64,000 bases of DNA. It comes from Arbacia lixula (Eukaryota; Echinodermata; Echinoidea; Arbacioida; Arbaciidae). Location: contig OZ022588.1 in NCBI GenBank assembly GCA_963669155.1, positions 1,026,525 to 1,090,524 of the forward strand, in the 5' to 3' direction. The position numbers and the translations under genes were made by a program. The notes below the pieces were generated by a model. The model was not told the DNA's origin, did not search any database, and worked only from the letters and a program-made list of their open reading frames with translations. Shown in pieces: positions 37,823 to 48,528 of this stretch (position 1 is its first letter; every line of letters begins with the position of its first letter).

Positions 37823-40519
37823 GTCTCCTTTTCTATAAAGGTAACAATGAGTAGCCAACCATTACAATTAATACGGAACAATACACTACTTAACAAAGAA
37901 AGGCAACTTCAATATATAACTGTAGGTTCTAGTAGGTCTACCATGAAGCACGCAGTTGAACATCTCTCAAAGCATCTATTATATTAATTGTAGTATTACT
38001 GTTAACCCTAAGGCACAAAGGTTATAACATAATTATTTACGAGCATAACTTCACATAAAAAGAAATACTTGCCTATTGTAAGTAAGTGTATGGACTACTA
38101 CTGGGGACAAAAGCACACCACTTACATTTAAAATGCTGAATTAATATGAAATATAAAGACAGTAAGTTTGAGTTTTGTTAAACAACTTTTTTTCTGAAAT
38201 GAGAGCGTGCAATCTCAGTATTTTCCTTTTTAAATAAAGAATCTACTATCTAATGCAGAAGCTTGAGCAATATGTTCACATTCTAAAATAACATCCCTGA
38301 TACAAGGTATTTGTATACACACAGTTTGTAAGTTTGGAGATCAGTGATCAACCAATCAATTCCAATCTTGTTGCACTGTCAAGATGACGTTACTAAATCT
38401 TGAAAAAATATATGTTTTCTCCTCTTAATATGAAGAACACAAAATCTATGCTATGTCATAAAAGCTATACAAATCTTCATGTTGAATATGTACAAGAAAA
38501 AAACCAGACATTTGTATATAAAAAAATACCCTGTAGGAAACCAAAAGGAAGAAATTATGAACTTCAATTCTTAAAACACAACCTTTCTTCCAATAACTAA
38601 AATGTTGTTTTCGAAATGAACTATTTCATAAAATCAAATACTGATTCTTTATTAATTTAAATAAATTGTCCAATTTTGAAAAACATTTATTGTCACATGA
38701 GTATTCAAAACATGACTGGTCAAATGGACCAAATCTTGTATATCTTTGGGCATGGACATGTCCTAGCAGTACCACACAATTGAAACGGCTCAGAATGCAT
38801 TTCCACCCAACGTATATTTGTAAATATCTTCAGAGTGATCAGAATAATGGAAAACGTTGGAGCGACAGCATTCCTATGAAACATATCATCCCTATAATAT
38901 ACAGACATTTACATTCAGAGTGCAATAGCAGACACAATAAAAATGCATTAAATGGAGATGTCAATTTCAACTACCTCTGGGAACCATTGCCATCATGTAT
39001 ATTAACACTCTCAGTGATAAGCCAGGAAAAGCAAATTAACTTATCATATCACACATTACATGCTTCTAAATCAGAGGGAGGGTTAGCTATCTCAGTGCCA
39101 GGCCTGGAAAATCCCATTCACTTATCACACATTTCATGCATTTACATAAAGGGCTGAAAGGGTTTTCACTGGTACAACATGTATGTTTGTTTGGGGCGTG
39201 GTATAGCAAACATACTCCCCCCCTCCTCTCCTTCAACAATATAATGTGATTCAATAAGAGGGCTGATTTCTCAAATGTGATTGCCTGAGATAGGTAATGT
39301 AAACAAAAATGACATTTTGTGTTGTCCATTTCACAAAAACATCTTGAATTTCTAGTGATATGAAAACTAGGCTCTTGGCAAGGTTCCTCAAAAGTTGTCC
39401 GTTTTGAGAGTTGTGTTCACCGTAAGCTGTTAACACTGGGAAATTGTACAGGTACTCCAGCTCTAAAACAGGAGCGTTCCCATTGAGTTGTTATACAATG
39501 CAGGAGGTGCGTGCACCACTCTCCCTTGGAGGGACTGTAGAAGCGGTCATCCCATCATGGGTCATTCATGAGTCATCCCAACCATTCATATGATTTTTCT
39601 TAAAGTTTTTGTTTACGTACGGCTAGATCATGATTAAAAGGGGACTTTATTATGCAATCAGAACACACCATTTCATATGTCTTGAGCAGCATATAGTACC
39701 ATATATCAGGTTCAGCCTTATTGGAGTGAAAAAGCTACTCAGTGCCCTAGCACAAGCCAAACCTAAATTTCCAGAAGGTTGCTGTACCAGCATAACCATG
39801 GGAGTATCCTGTATGACGGGTTTGAGCCAATAAACATAGGTACACTGCACTGACCGAAGGGTATTTAAGCCCCTACTCACTACAACTTTGTATCACACCT
39901 GACGAAGTGTTGCAGTAGTGCATGAAACGTTGTGATCTTTTTAGATTCCTTATTGACCATACATTGTGAGACAAACAGTTATCACTAGCGATTTTATCCG
40001 CAACAAGTAACATATTTAGCATACATAGGGTATGTTAAAAAGTCACAGAGCACCATAATGAATTTGAAGTTCTTGTTCTTTTTCTCAAAGATCAGCATTG
40101 TGTAGACACTCATGCCACCTAAGAATGTCACACTCTGTATCACCTCACAAGGGCAGTCGTCTTGTTTTCTCTACGAAGATTAGTCTTGTGTGCACAAGCC
40201 CACACAGTCAAAGACTACAGCATGACTAGACATACTGTATACGCCACATATTTCACAAAATTATGAATACGACGTGCTCGAGCACTTGTACTACTTGTAC
40301 TAGTACTCCACGATCTTGAATTTAACCACTCGCGAAATTGTCGAGAAGTCCTGATTCACAAAAAATTAGACTCGTGAAATATATGGCGTATATATACAGT
40401 ACCCTGTCTTAGCTCGGCAGGTCTTTTGTTGTAATGTGAATGCACCCCTAACCATTCCTGTACCCGATAGGATGTTGCTTAATGGGGTTCATCTACACTA
40501 TTGGTGACAAAATGCCCAT
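37823..40519. other. AT-rich DNA, possibly including the FAM20B 3' UTR
   Basis: The nearest minus-strand AATAAA below the FAM20B stop is at 39,651-39,646, which would give a 3' UTR of about 1.2 kb. The 163-codon plus-strand frame at 38,666-39,157 is not similar to anything I recognise and has low-complexity AT-rich composition. A 40-bp hairpin-forming stretch lies near 39,892-39,930. Confidence 0.35.
39646..39651 (-). terminator. Candidate poly(A) signal for FAM20B
   Basis: AATAAA on the minus strand, the first one I see downstream of the stop at 40,874. No transcript evidence; the true 3' end could lie elsewhere. Confidence 0.3.
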
Positions 40520-40858
40520 CAGGGGGGTGTTTCACTAAACTGTTTGTAAGCTACGAACGACTTTACGCATGACTGGTGACCTGTTCTTGTGCTTCATCAG
40601 ATCTTCAATGATTTTGGTTCTCATCAGCTGGAGTTGAAATCTAAGCTTTGTAAATAAAAACACTTAATGTTAACAAGCGTCTGAATACAAAGTATTTGAT
40701 TCGTCAAAGTTGATTAGGACTGTTGGAAATTACCCTCCACTTTGCTAAAACAGGAACACATTGGGGTAGCGGGTATCTAATTTAGCACAAAAACAGGTCA
40801 CCAGTTGTGCATAAAATCATTCGTAGCTTAAAAACAGCTTGGTGTAAGACCATTCCTG
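40520..40858. mobile_element. MITE of the GGGTGTTTCA type, 339 bp
   Basis: The left end CAGGGGGGTGTTTCAC continues into CTGTTTGTAAGCTACGAACGA. The right end mirrors it (TCGTAGCTTAAAAACAGCTT...), giving about 75-bp inverted repeats that also share ACTGGTGACCTGTT. A second copy lies at 59,544-60,401. This copy ends 15 bases past the FAM20B stop codon, so it lies in the presumed 3' UTR. Confidence 0.8.
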
Positions 40859-40873
40859 ACACAAAGAATGGAC

Positions 40874-41081
40874 TCAGTCTAAGAGTACCGTGCCCTCGCC
40901 GTGCTTGGCGAAGCAGCCATTGACAGTGTCGATGATGTCGTTGAGGCGGCGGTCGAGGGCCTCCAGATGCCAGCTGGTCAGTACAGGGGCCACGGGGTCA
41001 TGTGATAGGACCTGCCGCATCACATGACTGAGGCGGCCATCGCGGTACTGCTGTAGAGTCGTCCAGGTGGTGCGGCGTAAC
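40874..41081 (-). CDS. FAM20B: FAM20B exon 8 (terminal coding exon)
   Basis: Residues 442-509 plus the stop TGA at 40,874-40,876. It reads [35 protein letters not shown] and ends GEGTVLLD. Acceptor TATAG precedes 41,081. The HDP-PVL and LDRRL pattern matches the FAM20 C-terminal lobe. Confidence 0.93.
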
Positions 41082-44000
41082 CTATAATCAATAACATCAA
41101 TTTTTTTTATTTCTTATTTTTGCTTGTTTTGCCTTTACTTGATACTCTCTGTAATAACAGATTGATTAACTAAAATATAGATTAATCATCTATTCTCTGT
41201 CTGCAATATTCATTTTCTGAATAAAGTCTATTTAGGCCTTGCACTAACTCTGTATATGCTTTGTGTGCATTTTATCACCAATATCACCAAAGAACCCATT
41301 TTTTTTAGAGCCTTTTCTTACCCTCCTCAAAAATGTGTCTTAAAATATATCTTCTCTCTATTGAAATGCGGACTGCAAGATAATCTACTGCATAGTTCAC
41401 CCATTGTTCATGGTGATTTGGGGGCTTTGTGGATGCTGGTCCAGTTAGGACCAGTTTGTTAGGGCAGAGGATTTTTAAACTGTAAAAAATATTCCTACGG
41501 TAGTCACAGTGCAGTTAAGAAACAAGTAGGTCATAGTAAAATTGAATGAATGCAACAACATGCTGACAGTGCTCAATCAGCGATAACAAAACTTGGAGAC
41601 CAAAATCTCACTGCGTACAAAGTTTCAGATGAGCAGAGCTTCAAGGAACATAATGTTAACTTGTATAAGTTTGTAATGTGCAACTGGAGTACCCTACTCC
41701 AGCTGATTACTGTGTACTCACCGACAGCACTGATAGATGGGTGCAAGTATAGTCCCTTCATCTAAGTATGGGTTCCCAAAACTAGAGAAGAGGAAGACAC
41801 ACATGAAGTTGTTACACAATATGAACAAAATATTGAGAGAACTAGTTAGGATTCCCAAATGAGAGCTTTGTTAATGATATGTATTTTATATTGTGAGTAC
41901 TAAAAACAAAGTACACTGTATATTAATCACAATGCTTTCTTATGTCCTGATTGAAAAAAAAAAGACTTTTAACATTCAACCTAAGTTTAAAAATCCAACT
42001 TATCATTTTATGGAACACTACTTGTTTCAAACTATTTGTTTAACATGTTCTATCATTAAGTCATTTGGGTCGATAAATCGTTTCATGACGAAGCAGAAAG
42101 AAGTGTCTCTATGTGGCATAAGGACTTTATCCATTTCCTGCGGAAACTGGGTATTCTCGGTTCTCAGAAATGGAGCGACCTTACCTTGTTTTAACTCTAT
42201 TCTAAGTACTTATTTAAATACTGTTGATGTGTGCATTGACTAGATTGACACTTTCGTGCAAAAATATTGTTCATCAAAGATTTTACTAAACATAGTATGT
42301 CAGTCCGTAGGAAATTGCTATACCACAATACACACTGTGTGCACTGATGGCATGTTTTTCATATAAAATCATTCTAAAATCTTCATTGGACACACATTGG
42401 CAATGTACCAGTCAAGCAAACACCTTTCTTTGTCATTAGTGTTCACATGCATAGTACAAAGGCTGCACAGACCAATAATAAGCTTGTTTTAGGCTGCAAA
42501 CACTGGTCCAAAAATCTTATCATCAACAGGTGACACTTCCCACTCCATTCCCCTCACCTTTTGGCGTTGTCCATGTGGAGCAGCATACCGCGGTCGCCGT
42601 CCGCTTCAAAAGTCTCGTACATGTGGCGGTCAGCGTTGCCGATGAGGTAGTCGAAGACGGCTGCATCAGCCATGTGGAGAATGAGTGGGTGGCGGTCAGG
42701 GGGCACCTTGGTCATCAGATCCGTGCAGTACTGGTCATCTGTCTCCCACCTTCCGGTCAAGGTGGAGAGAAAGGCAAAAAAGAAGCGTTGGTCTTTTTTT
42801 TCGTTCATTCCTTCATCGCAATAGCAAGTCCACAGGATTAGTTGAGGTCCAGTGAAAAAAATCACAATAGTGACATTCTCATTGGGCTTACAAAATTGCG
42901 ATTTTAGAAAAATTGCGAAGTTAGGGTGAAAGTTGCCTAGCAACTGTACCAAAAGTACGGCATGGTCATTATTGTCCCTATTGTCTGCTAACTTCATGAT
43001 TTTTCTAACATCACAATTTTTAAAGCCTAATGAGAAGGGCACTACTGAGGCTCAGAGCGATTTACATACATGTAGTACCAACGAAGCATAAAAGGCCCCT
43101 GTAAACTGCACATCATGTTTCTGGGTGTCCATTCATTCGTATAATTTTTGAAAAGTGTTCCCAGCAAGGAATTTTTTAATTCAGTCAGTGAAAAAATGGC
43201 ATGGGGCTCGGTGATGATTGAGCCCCTGCAACGCAAAAGAAAACACTCAGCACATAACAATAGAGCCCATATAAACAATTATTTGATCTCATTTGGTAAA
43301 TGTATAACTTTCCCTTTCTACCCTGTCCTATGCTCTTCTAGTCAGTGAAGTCTCCCATATTCCTATCCATCTCCTACACTGTTTGATTGGATCTTGCTCT
43401 GGAGTGTGAACAAGGTGTCCGGTTTGTTCTTTGGTTTGTCCAAATCTGCAATGTTTCATCCCAGCTAGATAACTGGCCTATCTCAATTATCTCTAATAAT
43501 TACTACACCATTCATTTCGGTCACGATGTCCCTCTAAACCTGATTTTTTTTATAACCTGACCCTTCCTGTGATACCTATCACGATGCTATGCATATTGAT
43601 TGAATATTGCACATCATATAATATGTTTGGTCCTCAATTCATAATATTACTTGTTAGGTCCTGAATTCATGATAACATTTGTAAGGCCCTCATTGCAGAC
43701 TTAAGCTGGAAACCCGCCATCCCTTGAAAAGACGACACTCACTTTGCTTTCTTCCCCTCCTTGTACGTTCTGGACCACAAGTGCCTCCACTTCTTGAGTT
43801 TGCGTTCTGGGGGCAGCCATAGGGTGAGGGAGCCCTCCATCATATCTCCCTCCCCGCACGCTGCGTCATCAGGCTTGCAGTAGTAGCACTTGCCATAGAA
43901 ACAGGTGTTTCCATCTTTCACACAGAAGAGAAGGTATAGTGTTATAATGTATTATATCGGCTTTTTCTTGTTTCATATGACACTATTGACTTGGCAGTAC

Positions 44001-47000
44001 CGGTTTATCATCATGTCTCCCTCACTGAATGCTGCATCATTAGGCTTGCAGTAGTAGCACTTGCTATATAATCAGGTTTTTCCATCACTCACACAGAATA
44101 TAAGGTATAGTGTTACATTCCATTATATTGACTTCTTCTTTCATGCAGGAGTTCCGGCAGCGCGCCCAATGATTTTCCGCTAAAACGCCACAAACCAGCT
44201 GGAAAGAAACGTATCGCGTTGATTTTGCGTGTTGCGCATTCACCTGGGATGAATTATGAAAATTGTATCGATCACCGATAGCCCGGATATCGATAGTCCA
44301 GAGGGAAAAAAAGACTATTTTTGACATGACGTCACGAAATAGTACTTTTTTTCCCTCTGACATAATGAAATAGTACTTTTCTTCCCTCTGAGCTCTCTTC
44401 CTTCAAATAGTTCATCTATTTGTGGTCATGTGACACCCTTTGAACCAATCAACGAACTGGAATATATTAATGAGGGATATAATACATTATATTGACTTCT
44501 TCTGGTTTTATATGGCCGTATTGACTGGACAACACCAGTTTATCATCATGTCTAGCTCACTGAAGGCTGCATCAGGCTTGCAGTAGCACTTACCACAGAA
44601 ACAGATGTTTCCATCTGTCCCACAGACAGTACAGCATTGCCAAGTGCAAAGCTATGACAAGATATAAAATGATTGTTGTTATTGACGTTACCTGACCTCA
44701 ACCGAACCCATGAAATTTCCTGATTTCTTCTTCTTTCTTATGACAGGGAGATACCAGTTTACGGCCCACACAAGCTACGGGGGAGAGCCATGGGGTTGGT
44801 ACACACCCCCCTCACTCCCTCCCCCCCCCCCCCCCCCCCCCCCCGGTGAATAGCAACAAAAAAAGCAATGTTCTTTCATATAAACGCTGAGATATGAAGT
44901 GGAAATGGGAAAGAAACTGTATCAGCAACACATATCAGAGAGTTTTACATTGCCACAACTTTGACTGTGACTAGTAACTGCTCTTTTAACCTGTTGCTAA
45001 TGGTTAGACTTTCGGGGTTCTTGAAGCATAGTCCAAATAAGATGTCATAATTTGCCATGGAACTGCAGTAATTACAGTTGTGTGGCTTAATTCTGCCCTA
45101 CAAGGAATTACAAGTTTATTCATAGATTGCCTGCAATTGTCTGTACTGCTGATTAAGCAGGAGTAGCGCTATTCAGTATCTTAGTAGGGAAAAAGCAGCC
45201 CACATATATGCAGGGTCAGTAGAGAACAGGTAACACAAGGTGATTGCATAATGTTCACCTGGATGTTAAATTGGGTCTTGCACATTCCACATTAGTCACA
45301 GTCATGGTCGTGGCAATTTAAAACTCTCGAATACTGATTGGTACTTACTTTGTTCGAGGAAGGTATCATTGAGGGCAGCAGAGGCAACAGGAAGAATCTC
45401 ATGTTTTAGACTGACTGTCCTCCCAACAACAATAGGAGCTCTCCTGAAATTTAGAACCCTGCAAAAATGAGATAACAACAATGAAACATAAAATAAACTC
45501 TGCACATTTTTGTTCCTTGTGCGTCTATATAAGCAGCAAAAATAATGAACACACAACACTCTTTATGTTTTCCATCACACAATTGTGCGAGTCTTGAGGA
45601 AAGAATTATTTGTTGCAGCTTTACTTTTTTTCATTCTACCTGTAAACTTCTCTCGTATGGCACCATCATGAGCAATAAATAACAAACTTAGAAATGTGAA
45701 CAACTACAAGAGTTGATGATAAAAATAATCCTATTCATTCCTTCCTCTCCATCTCCCATATATTGGTGACTTATATCATTTAAGAGAGATGAGACAGATT
45801 ACTTTACAGTTAGTGGGTGGTCTCACCTGTCCAAGTGAAAAGCAGCAATTTCTCCATTATGCCTGTCGTATCCTGCATATGGAGTCCCGTAGATCACATG
45901 ATCACGGGTATACCTGGACGGAATGAGTGAAAAAGTGAGTTCGCATTATGAGCATTTATAAAATCAGACAAGAATAATGCTTAAATCAACATCAAATTGC
46001 TACTACAGGTAGAGGTGGCGCTCATTAAAAAGGTTGCTTTTTGTGATTTTCAGGCAATTACATTGTTAACAATTGTTTAAAAACATATTTTCCTTAGAGG
46101 ACTCTACCATTCCCTAACCCAACCCTAGTATAGTCAAGAGCATATGCCTAACCTATAATGACTGATTTTATGCTGAACATTAATTCATGAATTAAACCAT
46201 GAAAATGACTCAAAATGAGGAACATCGCTGTCTGATGAAGTATTCAAGACCATCACAAACTTACCATACTAAACTCTACCCTATCCTAGCCCAACCCTAT
46301 TCTAGTCCGAATCCAAACACTAACCTAAAGTGATCGAGGTGAAGCTGTAAATTCATGAATTAAACGATCAAAATGACTCAAAATAAGGAACATCACAATC
46401 TGATGAAGTATTCAATACCATCACAAACTTACCACACTAAACTCTACCCTATCCTAGCCCAACCCTATTCTAGTCCGAATCCAAACACTAACCTAAAGTG
46501 ATCGAGGTGAAGCTGTAAAATCATGAATTAAACCATCAAAATGACTCAAAATAAGGAACATCACCATCTGATGAAGTATTCAATACCATCACGAACTTAC
46601 CATACTAAACTCTACTCTACCCTAGCCCAACCCTATTCTAGTCCGAATCCAAACCCATTACCTAAAATGATAGAGGTTAAGCTGTAAATTCATGAATTAA
46701 ACCATCAAAATGATGCAAAATGAGGAACTTCACTGTCCAATGAAGAGTTTAATCAAGACTGACCTCTTTGGTTTAAAGACCACAGTCTGTCCTCCGTCCA
46801 GCATCAACCGAGCCTTGAGCTGTGTACCCCTGAACCCAATGTCAGCCTTTGTGATTGGGGCGTGGGCCATAGCAAACAGCACGTCCCCAAGCTCCCGGGC
46901 CCCGGGGCCAGCAGGAATGATCTGGCTGGATGTCACCCAGGTGCCCGCCGTCCGCCACACCGCCATGTAGTCACTACCAGCAGATGGAATAGAAATATTG

Positions 47001-48528
47001 AAATACTTTTTCTCACCTTTACCCATTCCGGATCAAGTACCACAAATACATGTATTCGGTTTGGTACTGTAACTTTTGATATCAACTATTCAAGATTATA
47101 AAACATGTATCACATGAAGGAGCATAAATTTCTGCAAAAGACAAATCTCTTTTAGGCATTTGATGATATACATAAGCATCGTAATGATTTTTAAAACAAA
47201 ATAAGGATCAAATAATCATTTAATCTTTAAACTGGTAACACGCTGAAGGCTGAAAAATTCACTTTTGTTCTTCAAATTTGCATGATTATTGCTCTAAATT
47301 TACTGAAGTGATTTTGACCATTTTGTTCATTAAAAACAGAATTAACATTCTATTTTCTTATAAGGATTTCATTTGAAAAAAAAATAGCTTATTCAAAAGC
47401 CAAATAGTGATCAGTTTTGCTCTGAAAAAGCCTCAGTCCCAAAATGGCTTTTAAATTGGCAACACTATTTTTTTCCAATGAAATTTTAATTAGAAAATGG
47501 AATGTAAATTTCATCATTAATCCAACACAGTACCATGTAGACCCTACCATCAGATGGAACAGAAACTATCTAAACTTCTACCTTTTCTCTCCTAAATGAT
47601 TTAGAAATGAAGAATTGACTTAAAGACATCCCACAGGGAAGCATGTTTTCCAACATAGTGCCAAGAAGTCACTGCCAGCAAGGAAGAGCAGAAACATTTA
47701 CCAACTTACATTACCGGTAATTTATTTTTACCACTCATGGGGTGGTATTCCAGAATTATCCTACGTTTTCTCCTAAGTCCCCAACTTAGGAGGTGCTTGA
47801 AGAGCAGAAATTGGTATTCCAGAACGTCCTCTTAGGATTCTCTTAATGTAAATTAGGGGGGTTTGACCCCGCCCAATGCGCATTTGTTAGCGACTGGAGA
47901 GAAGTGTTTCATTTATGAACAGCCAGTCACAATCACAGCATCTCATCGGACCCTCCCCCTAGGATTGATCCTAACTTTGTGGTCATACTTTGTACTTAAA
48001 TGCAAAGGTGTTATTTTCCCTCCATCAGTCGGCCTACCTCCGAGTCTTGAGTTTCCTCTTGGGGACAAGGTCGAGTTCTAATGGGTGTGGCTCCTCGCTC
48101 TGCGCCCCCCTCTCATCCTCCGGCAGGCTCTGTCCGTTGTGGGAGTTACCCCCCTCAATATTATCAATCTCGACTCCTGCAGGGACCTTCTTCTCCTCCT
48201 CCAAACCCTCCTCGCTCCGCTCAACATCATTCTGAACATCCACAATGTCCTCCACTTCTTTCTGCTCTGACGTTCGCCTTCCCCGTAGCTCAGCACCGAG
48301 TGGCGATTTCTGTTTTTCTTGTCTGATGATGTCCGTCTCTTCCACCTCGCCAGTCTCTCTGATGTCGTCCCCGCCCAGCGATTGCTGGTGTCTCCTCCGC
48401 CACTCCTGAAGGTCCCCACGGCCTTTCCCATTGAGGTTGGATGGAGCGGGCAGAAGGAAGATGACAAGCAGCCACATCCCAACGATACAAGCGGACACCA
48501 GCAGAACCCATTTCACTTTCAGCCTCAT
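40874..48528 (-). CDS. FAM20B: FAM20B-type glycosaminoglycan xylosylkinase (8 coding exons, 509 aa)
   Basis: By family, this Golgi type II kinase phosphorylates the xylose that starts the proteoglycan linker tetrasaccharide, which helps glycosaminoglycan chains to be completed. Coding exons are 48,038-48,528, 46,764-46,973, 45,827-45,913, 45,349-45,458, 43,743-43,914, 42,558-42,749, 41,722-41,781 and 40,874-41,081. All have GT/AG borders and matching phases, totalling 1,530 nt. A signal anchor lies at residues 5-26, then an acidic low-complexity linker to about 150. Next come [32 protein letters not shown] and the Cys-rich [11 protein letters not shown]. The catalytic [15 protein letters not shown] (Asp397) and metal-binding MDNAKSFG (Asp417) follow, then APIYQCCR and the C-terminal lobe. 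Sequence fits FAM20B better than FAM20C (GNADRH and DNAKSFG rather than GNMDRH and DNGRGFG). Human FAM20B is 409 aa; the extra length here is mostly the linker. The gene is divergent from C9orf78. Confidence 0.94.
41722..41781 (-). CDS. FAM20B: FAM20B exon 7
   Basis: Sixty-base exon encoding residues 422-440 and half codons on both sides: [19 protein letters not shown]. Acceptor TTCTCTAG, donor GTGAGT. It completes the metal-binding DNAKSFG motif begun in exon 6. Confidence 0.92.
42558..42749 (-). CDS. FAM20B: FAM20B exon 6 (catalytic exon)
   Basis: Residues 358-420. Holds WETDDQYC, the catalytic loop [15 protein letters not shown] with Asp397, and MDNAK with Asp417. Acceptor GGAAG, donor GTGAGG. 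Confidence 0.94.
42876..43036. mobile_element. Small inverted-repeat element in FAM20B intron 5
   Basis: The ends TTCTCATTGGGCTTACAAAA and TTTTTAAAGCCTAATGAGAA are imperfect inverted repeats, with GTTGCCTAGCAAC inside. A partial copy lies at 54,606-54,670 in C9orf78 intron 5. Confidence 0.72.
43743..43914 (-). CDS. FAM20B: FAM20B exon 5
   Basis: Residues 301-356: [20 protein letters not shown], then [14 protein letters not shown] and [10 protein letters not shown]. Acceptor GTGTGAAAG, donor GTGAGT. Two decayed partial copies of its 5' half lie upstream in intron 4. Confidence 0.93.
44014..44105 (-). pseudogene. Decayed partial duplicate of FAM20B exon 5 (copy 2)
   Basis: The minus strand reads GGCAAG-like AGCAAGTGCTACTACTGCAAGCC as in exon 5, and downstream GATGATGCAGC and GAGGGAGACATGATG also match. 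The acceptor is altered (GTGAG instead of GAAAG), and in the exon 5 frame a TGA arises after three codons. Flanking ATACCTTATATTCTGTGTG matches the exon 5 intron edge, so intron and exon were duplicated together. Confidence 0.8.
44536..44640 (-). pseudogene. Partial duplicate of FAM20B exon 5 (copy 3), acceptor intact
   Basis: GTGGGACAG then ATGGAAACATCTGTTTCTG resembles the exon 5 start; an exon from 44,614 would read [28 protein letters not shown] inside it could serve as a donor. It lacks one codon of the CYYC motif and runs to a stop soon after. It shares CATGATGATAAAC with copy 2, so copies 2 and 3 are closer to each other than to exon 5. Confidence 0.75.
44820..44844. repeat. C-run in FAM20B intron 4
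   Basis: About 25 consecutive C on the plus strand. Confidence 0.95.
45090..45235. repeat. Dispersed repeat shared with 63,525-63,663
   Basis: GCCCTACAAGGAATT-ACAAGTTTATTCATAG, a CTGCTGATTAAGCAGGAGT core and AGTATCTTAGTAGGGAAAAAG recur in order near the right end of the window. Possibly SINE-like. No tRNA-type promoter boxes were recognised. Confidence 0.6.
45349..45458 (-). CDS. FAM20B: FAM20B exon 4
   Basis: Residues 264-299: [20 protein letters not shown] and [16 protein letters not shown]. Acceptor TTTTGCAG, donor GTAAGT. Matches the FAM20B block FHRAPLVVGR. Confidence 0.92.
45827..45913 (-). CDS. FAM20B: FAM20B exon 3
   Basis: Residues 235-262: [20 protein letters not shown] then EIAAFHLD. 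Acceptor GTCCAG, donor GTGAGA. It holds the conserved AGYDRHN motif of the FAM20 N-lobe. Confidence 0.93.
46101..46763. repeat. ~168-bp tandem array in FAM20B intron 2
   Basis: Four copies, with landmark AAAATGA(C/T)(T/G)CAAAAT at about 46,205, 46,373, 46,541 and 46,710. Units carry CTAGCCCAACCCTA and GATCGAGGTGAAGCTGTAAA. The copy nearest exon 2 runs up to its splice donor. In the other copies the aligned position has GGTAAGTTTG on the minus strand, which is donor-like. Confidence 0.88.
46764..46973 (-). CDS. FAM20B: FAM20B exon 2
   Basis: Residues 165-233: [60 protein letters not shown] and KPK. Acceptor GCTGGTAG, donor GTCAGT. It is the start of the conserved kinase core, including the FKP motif. 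Confidence 0.92.
47740..47860. repeat. GGTATTCCAGAA-type element fragment in FAM20B intron 1
   Basis: GGTGGTATTCCAGAATTATCC and, about 75 bp on, TTGGTATTCCAGAACGTCC form a direct repeat; CTCCTAAGTCC and CTTAGGAGG between them form a small dyad. Likely a remnant of a small transposon. Confidence 0.5.
48038..48528 (-). CDS. FAM20B: FAM20B exon 1 (start codon, signal anchor, linker)
   Basis: Residues 1-163 from ATG at 48,528. [20 protein letters not shown] is a signal anchor, followed by a long Glu/Arg/Gln-rich, probably disordered linker. Donor CGGAG-GTAGG at 48,038. Alternative long frames on both strands over this GC-rich exon are shadows. Confidence 0.9.

Noticed and set aside
38666-39157. 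163-codon plus-strand frame
   Set aside because: AT-rich, no recognisable motif, no splice context; most likely chance or antisense to a FAM20B 3' UTR.
39892-39935. CTGACGA ... GAAAC pattern resembling a hammerhead ribozyme core
   Set aside because: The segments flanking the motif (ATCACA and TGTGAT) pair with each other, which is a simple hairpin, not hammerhead geometry; the expected stems I-III and a cleavage site are not evident.
48078-48482. Alternative frames on both strands over FAM20B exon 1
   Set aside because: GC-rich shadow frames; the called frame has a signal anchor, joins exon 2 in phase and has family support.
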